NCBI GenBank assembly: GCA_034189125.1
Contig: JAXHVB010000080.1
Span: forward strand, 1-9,062
Direction: 5' to 3'
From: UBA5862 sp002408105
Lineage (GTDB): Bacteria > Pseudomonadota > Gammaproteobacteria > Pseudomonadales > UBA5862
DNA: 9,062 bases
A program made the position numbers and the translations under genes. The notes under the pieces were generated by a model, which had not been told where the DNA came from, searched no databases, and saw nothing but the letters and a program-made list of their open reading frames with translations. Positions 6,968 through 9,062 of the stretch are shown piece after piece; positions within the stretch are counted from its first letter, which is position 1, and each line of letters opens with the position of its first letter.

Positions 6968-7429
6968 ATGTACGCAGAAAGCACCCCAGACACCGCTCCG
7001 AACGAAGCCGCCGATGCGCTCGTGTCGCGCTGGCTGAAAATGCGCCAAGACCTGATCTTTTTTTATGTCGCCATTGATGGGCTGCGCCAGTTCACCCCGA
7101 AAAACATCCCCGTTACGGTAAAAATTCAAGCCTTCTGCCAACTGCTGGTGGACTATGTGTCCGCCGGGTACTTTGAGTTGTACCTGCGCGTGGCCGAGGA
7201 TGAACGCTGCCGTGAGCTGCTGGACTCCCTGCTGGCGCGCATTGACCTCACCACCGAGGCCGCCCTCAGCTTCAATGACATTTACGACAGCGACGCCCAT
7301 TGCGAAGAGCTGCTCGAAAGCCTGCCCGAGGACCTCTCTCGCCTGGGCGAAATGCTGGCCGACCGGTTTGAAATGGAAGACCAACTGCTCGCAGCGTTGC
7401 AGCCGAGCGCCGCAGAGGACGCCATCTGA
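6968..7429 (+). CDS. rsd: Rsd/AlgQ family anti-sigma-70 regulator
   Basis: This 153-residue soluble, all-helical protein matches Rsd/AlgQ (about 158 aa). Its N-terminal helix has LVSRWLKMRQDLIFFY (18-33), the core has FCQLLVDYVSAGYFELY (56-72), and the C-terminal helix has LGEMLADRFEMEDQLLAAL. Rsd binds domain 4 of the housekeeping sigma factor and lowers its use of core RNA polymerase in stationary phase. In Pseudomonas the homologue AlgQ also influences alginate and siderophore genes. The ATG at 6968 has GAGGA at 6955-6959. A candidate promoter with an inverted repeat lies upstream, and a lipoprotein gene follows after 14 nt. The loop between residues 80 and 100 is shorter than in E. coli Rsd. 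Assignment rests on motif recognition and is fairly firm; regulatory targets are inferred. Confidence 0.85.
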   Translation: MYAESTPDTAPNEAADALVSRWLKMRQDLIFFYVAIDGLRQFTPKNIPVTVKIQAFCQLLVDYVSAGYFELYLRVAEDERCRELLDSLLARIDLTTEAALSFNDIYDSDAHCEELLESLPEDLSRLGEMLADRFEMEDQLLAALQPSAAEDAI

Positions 7430-7443
7430 CCCGGCAGCGAACT

Positions 7444-8454
7444 GTGTGCCCGAGCGCCACAGCGCCAGCGGCGCAGCCCACCCGCCCCACCTTCTCCGCC
7501 ATCCTTAGCCTGCTGGCCCTGCTGCTGCAAGGGTGCGGAGGACAAGGGCCGGACACCACCTGGGAAGTTGCCCACCGCGGGGTCCACGCGGCCACCATCT
7601 CCCCCGGCTGCCAGTATCTGGTGGTTGGTTCCATTGAGCACGGCGCAAGCCTGTGGCGCGTTCAAGACCAAGAGCGCCTGTACAACTGGAACCATGTCGC
7701 GGGGGACTTCTCTACCGTGACCACCACTGCGGTCTCAGCCGATGGGGGCTATGCACTCACCGTCGAGGGGGCGTCCCTCGTTCTATGGCGGACGGACAGC
7801 GGGCAACCCCAAGGCTTTTGGACCGCCCCGGCGGACATCACCTCGGCCGCGTTGACGCCCGACGGCATGTTCGCGCTGCTCGGGCTCACCAACCAATCGG
7901 CCGTGCTGTTCAACGTGCAACAAGGGGGCGTCCGCCACACCTGGGCGCACGGCAGCCGGGTCACCAGCGTCGACTTGAGCGCCAACGGCCGCCTGGCCGT
8001 CACCGGAACCGAAGACGGCGACATCCACCTGTGGAACACCCAGGGTGGAGACGAAGTACGGGTCTATTCGCTGCCCGCCGCCATCGACTTGGTTCGCCTG
8101 TCCCCAGATGCAGGGCTCAGCTTTGCCACCGCGGCCTACGCAGGTGCCTTTGCCTGGAACAACCAGGACACCAGCCAAGTGTTCGAGCTGCCCCTGCCCC
8201 GCTACGCCCGCCTTCTCGGGCGCCGCTTCACCAGTGCCCAGTTCGTCGATGGCGGCAAGGCGATCCTGCTGGGCGACGGCCAAGGCCGCCTGCAAACCTG
8301 GTCACTCGCGGATGGCAAACGCACCGGGGAATGGCAAGCCGACCCCCGCAACCCCTGGAACCCCCAGCGCGGAACCACCATCGCAGCCACCCAGTGCGGC
8401 CCTGGGCAAACACCCCTCGCGGTATTGTCTGACGGAACCGTGCAACGCTTCTAA
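7444..8454 (+). CDS. WD40-like beta-propeller lipoprotein of unknown function
   Basis: The 336-residue product has a hydrophobic N-terminal segment (about 17-28) ending in LLLQGC with Cys31 as the lipidation site. Gly follows the Cys, not Asp, so outer-membrane sorting is expected. The rest is a repeat protein: blade-ending motifs fall at ASLWRV (Trp71), LVLWRT (Trp115), AVLFNV (Phe156), IHLWNT (Trp197), AFAWNN (Trp238) and LQTWSL (Trp286), spaced 44, 41, 41, 41 and 48 residues. A final GTVQRF could close a seventh blade. Such propellers are protein-binding scaffolds; no catalytic motif is visible. The GTG at 7444 is the only usual start in frame before the signal peptide, with a weak Shine-Dalgarno, and it makes a somewhat long n-region. 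A CTG just before the hydrophobic core is possible. It lies 14 nt after rsd and is likely cotranscribed. Confidence 0.82.
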   Translation: MCPSATAPAAQPTRPTFSAILSLLALLLQGCGGQGPDTTWEVAHRGVHAATISPGCQYLVVGSIEHGASLWRVQDQERLYNWNHVAGDFSTVTTTAVSADGGYALTVEGASLVLWRTDSGQPQGFWTAPADITSAALTPDGMFALLGLTNQSAVLFNVQQGGVRHTWAHGSRVTSVDLSANGRLAVTGTEDGDIHLWNTQGGDEVRVYSLPAAIDLVRLSPDAGLSFATAAYAGAFAWNNQDTSQVFELPLPRYARLLGRRFTSAQFVDGGKAILLGDGQGRLQTWSLADGKRTGEWQADPRNPWNPQRGTTIAATQCGPGQTPLAVLSDGTVQRF

Positions 8455-8521
8455 GCTGCCACCAGGCCCCTGACCCACCCAGACACACTGCGCGGGTCGT
8501 CACTGACAATCGCCGCGTGCG

Positions 8522-8720
8522 GGCCTACACCACTTGAGTGACGCACCCCAATTGCAGGGAGCTGCGCAACTTACCGTCCTGCCTATCGCCCTGCCCACCC
8601 AATGCCCTGCCTTCGGGCAAAAGGCCAAATCTCCAGCCACCAAAGTCAACCGTTGGGCGAATTCAGCGCGTTGCGCTCCTCCAAGCGGGCGGCCTAAACC
8701 ATTGGGGGAGGGTCTACACC
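8522..8720 (+). repeat. three dispersed copies of GGYCTAMACC
   Basis: The decamer occurs as GGCCTACACC (8522-8531), GGCCTAAACC (8691-8700) and GGTCTACACC (8711-8720). The last two starts are exactly 20 nt apart, about two DNA helical turns. The third copy contains the -35-like hexamer of the candidate promoter at 8713-8741. A shorter related sequence, GGTCTA, occurs near 8830. Confidence 0.4.
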
Positions 8721-8741
8721 GCACACCGCTGGCGGTATATT
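8713..8741 (+). promoter_or_regulatory. candidate sigma-70 promoter with inverted repeat in spacer
   Basis: TCTACA (8713-8718, 4/6 to the -35 consensus) is 17 nt from TATATT (8736-8741, 5/6 to the -10 consensus). A perfect inverted repeat ACCGC-tg-GCGGT at 8725-8736 lies in the spacer and touches the -10, as an operator would. No gene begins immediately downstream, so a transcript would cover about 150 nt of apparently noncoding sequence to the T-run at 8894-8900, or enter the transposase fragment. Confidence 0.38.
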
Positions 8742-8923
8742 GAACGTACATGCATTCGCCTTGGCATGCCGATACCGATTGGTGCACCCGAAAACCCGCA
8801 GCTGTGGAAAAACCGTGTTAGCAGTTGCGGTCTAGCGCAGCCACCAAGCCGTGGAGAGCACAGTTATCGGCACCCCAGCCTACTACTTTGTTGTTTTTTT
8901 AACGTTTTATTCAAACCGACCAA

Positions 8924-9062
8924 ATGAATAAGTTCACAGATGATGTTCTCATAAGGGTTGAACCGGTTGAATTAGACCAGGCACTCCAGCAATGGAATGC
9001 AGTATACGGAGCAATAGACCAAAGCTTGGCTATCGATGGAAAAACAATGTGCAATGCCATTG
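8924..9062 (+). pseudogene. ISAs1-family (H-repeat-type) transposase, probably 5'-truncated fragment
   Basis: Forty-six codons are visible from ATG 8924; the frame is open from 8903 after a TAA at 8900-8902 and runs off the right edge. The peptide includes VEPVELDQALQQWNAV and SLAIDGKTMCNAI. AIDGKT is the hallmark around the first catalytic Asp (here Asp38) of ISAs1/H-repeat DDE transposases. In full-length members this motif normally lies roughly 100 or more residues from the N-terminus, so the N-terminal domain seems to be missing. I find no in-frame or frameshifted remnant of it upstream. GC is about 42% (59 of 139 by my count) against clearly higher values in neighbouring genes, consistent with acquired DNA. 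Whether the 3' part is intact cannot be seen. Confidence 0.65.

Larger units (their letters stand above)
8455..8923. other. 469-nt gap with no convincing gene
   Basis: No reading frame here has family resemblance or good coding character; an open frame at 8538-8927 looks spurious. It does hold a cUUCGg tetraloop hairpin (TGCC-TTCG-GGCA, 8608-8619), a hairpin AGCGC-gtt-GCGCT (8665-8677), three copies of the decamer GGYCTAMACC, a candidate promoter (8713-8741) and a run of seven T at 8894-8900. Base composition falls towards the right end, approaching the transposase fragment. It may be the decayed boundary between core genome and a mobile-element remnant. Confidence 0.6.

Noticed and set aside
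8652..8697. Integron attC-like boxes GTTGGGC and GCCTAAA
   Set aside because: In attC the RYYYAAC box precedes GTTRRRY; here the order is reversed, one box is imperfect, and no matching inner boxes or cassette genes are present.
8803..8811. DnaA-box-like TGTGGAAAA
   Set aside because: It is a single imperfect match with no cluster of boxes, AT-rich unwinding region or replication gene nearby.
8538..8927. 129-codon open frame in the gap before the transposase fragment
   Set aside because: Its peptide has no domain, its codon use is erratic, and it crosses hairpins, the promoter-like site and the composition break.

Overview
This window looks like a chromosomal segment of a GC-rich gammaproteobacterium. 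The evidence is an Escherichia-type gshA, a yrfG-hslR-pckA gene order, an Rsd/AlgQ anti-sigma factor and a DsbB next to it. Genus cannot be fixed from the sequence. Nearly every gene is on the + strand and belongs to a recognisable family. The exceptions are the first 76 bases (start of a minus-strand cysQ-like gene) and the last ~140 bases, where composition drops to about 42% GC (my count) and a piece of an ISAs1/H-repeat-type transposase begins.

Layout: (1) 1-76, minus strand: N-terminus of a CysQ-like 3'(2'),5'-bisphosphate nucleotidase. (2) 77-217: divergent intergenic region with a direct repeat and a nested hairpin. (3) 218-1314: yrfG-like HAD nucleotidase and hslR (Hsp15), 2 nt apart. 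(4) 1480-3045: pckA (ATP-dependent PEP carboxykinase), with its own 165-nt leader. (5) 3113-6860: a tight run gshA, acpH, dsbB, lrgA/cidA-like and lrgB/cidB-like. Three of its four junctions are 4-nt GTGA overlaps. (6) 6968-8454: rsd/algQ followed after 14 nt by a seven-bladed beta-propeller (WD40-like) lipoprotein. (7) 8455-8923: 469 bases with no convincing gene but several short repeats, hairpins and one reasonable promoter. (8) 8924-9062: transposase fragment, apparently 5'-truncated and running off the window.

Functionally, gshA (cytoplasmic glutathione) and dsbB (re-oxidation of DsbA at the inner membrane) put two arms of thiol chemistry in one apparent transcription unit, together with acyl-carrier-protein phosphodiesterase and an LrgAB/CidAB-type membrane pair. 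PckA supplies gluconeogenesis, Hsp15 rescues stalled 50S subunits, and Rsd restrains sigma-70 in slow growth. The least understood gene is the propeller lipoprotein sharing an operon with rsd. Most of the window is ordinary core genome; the novel candidates are that lipoprotein, the GTGA-coupled gshA operon, and the repeat-bearing gap next to the transposase fragment.
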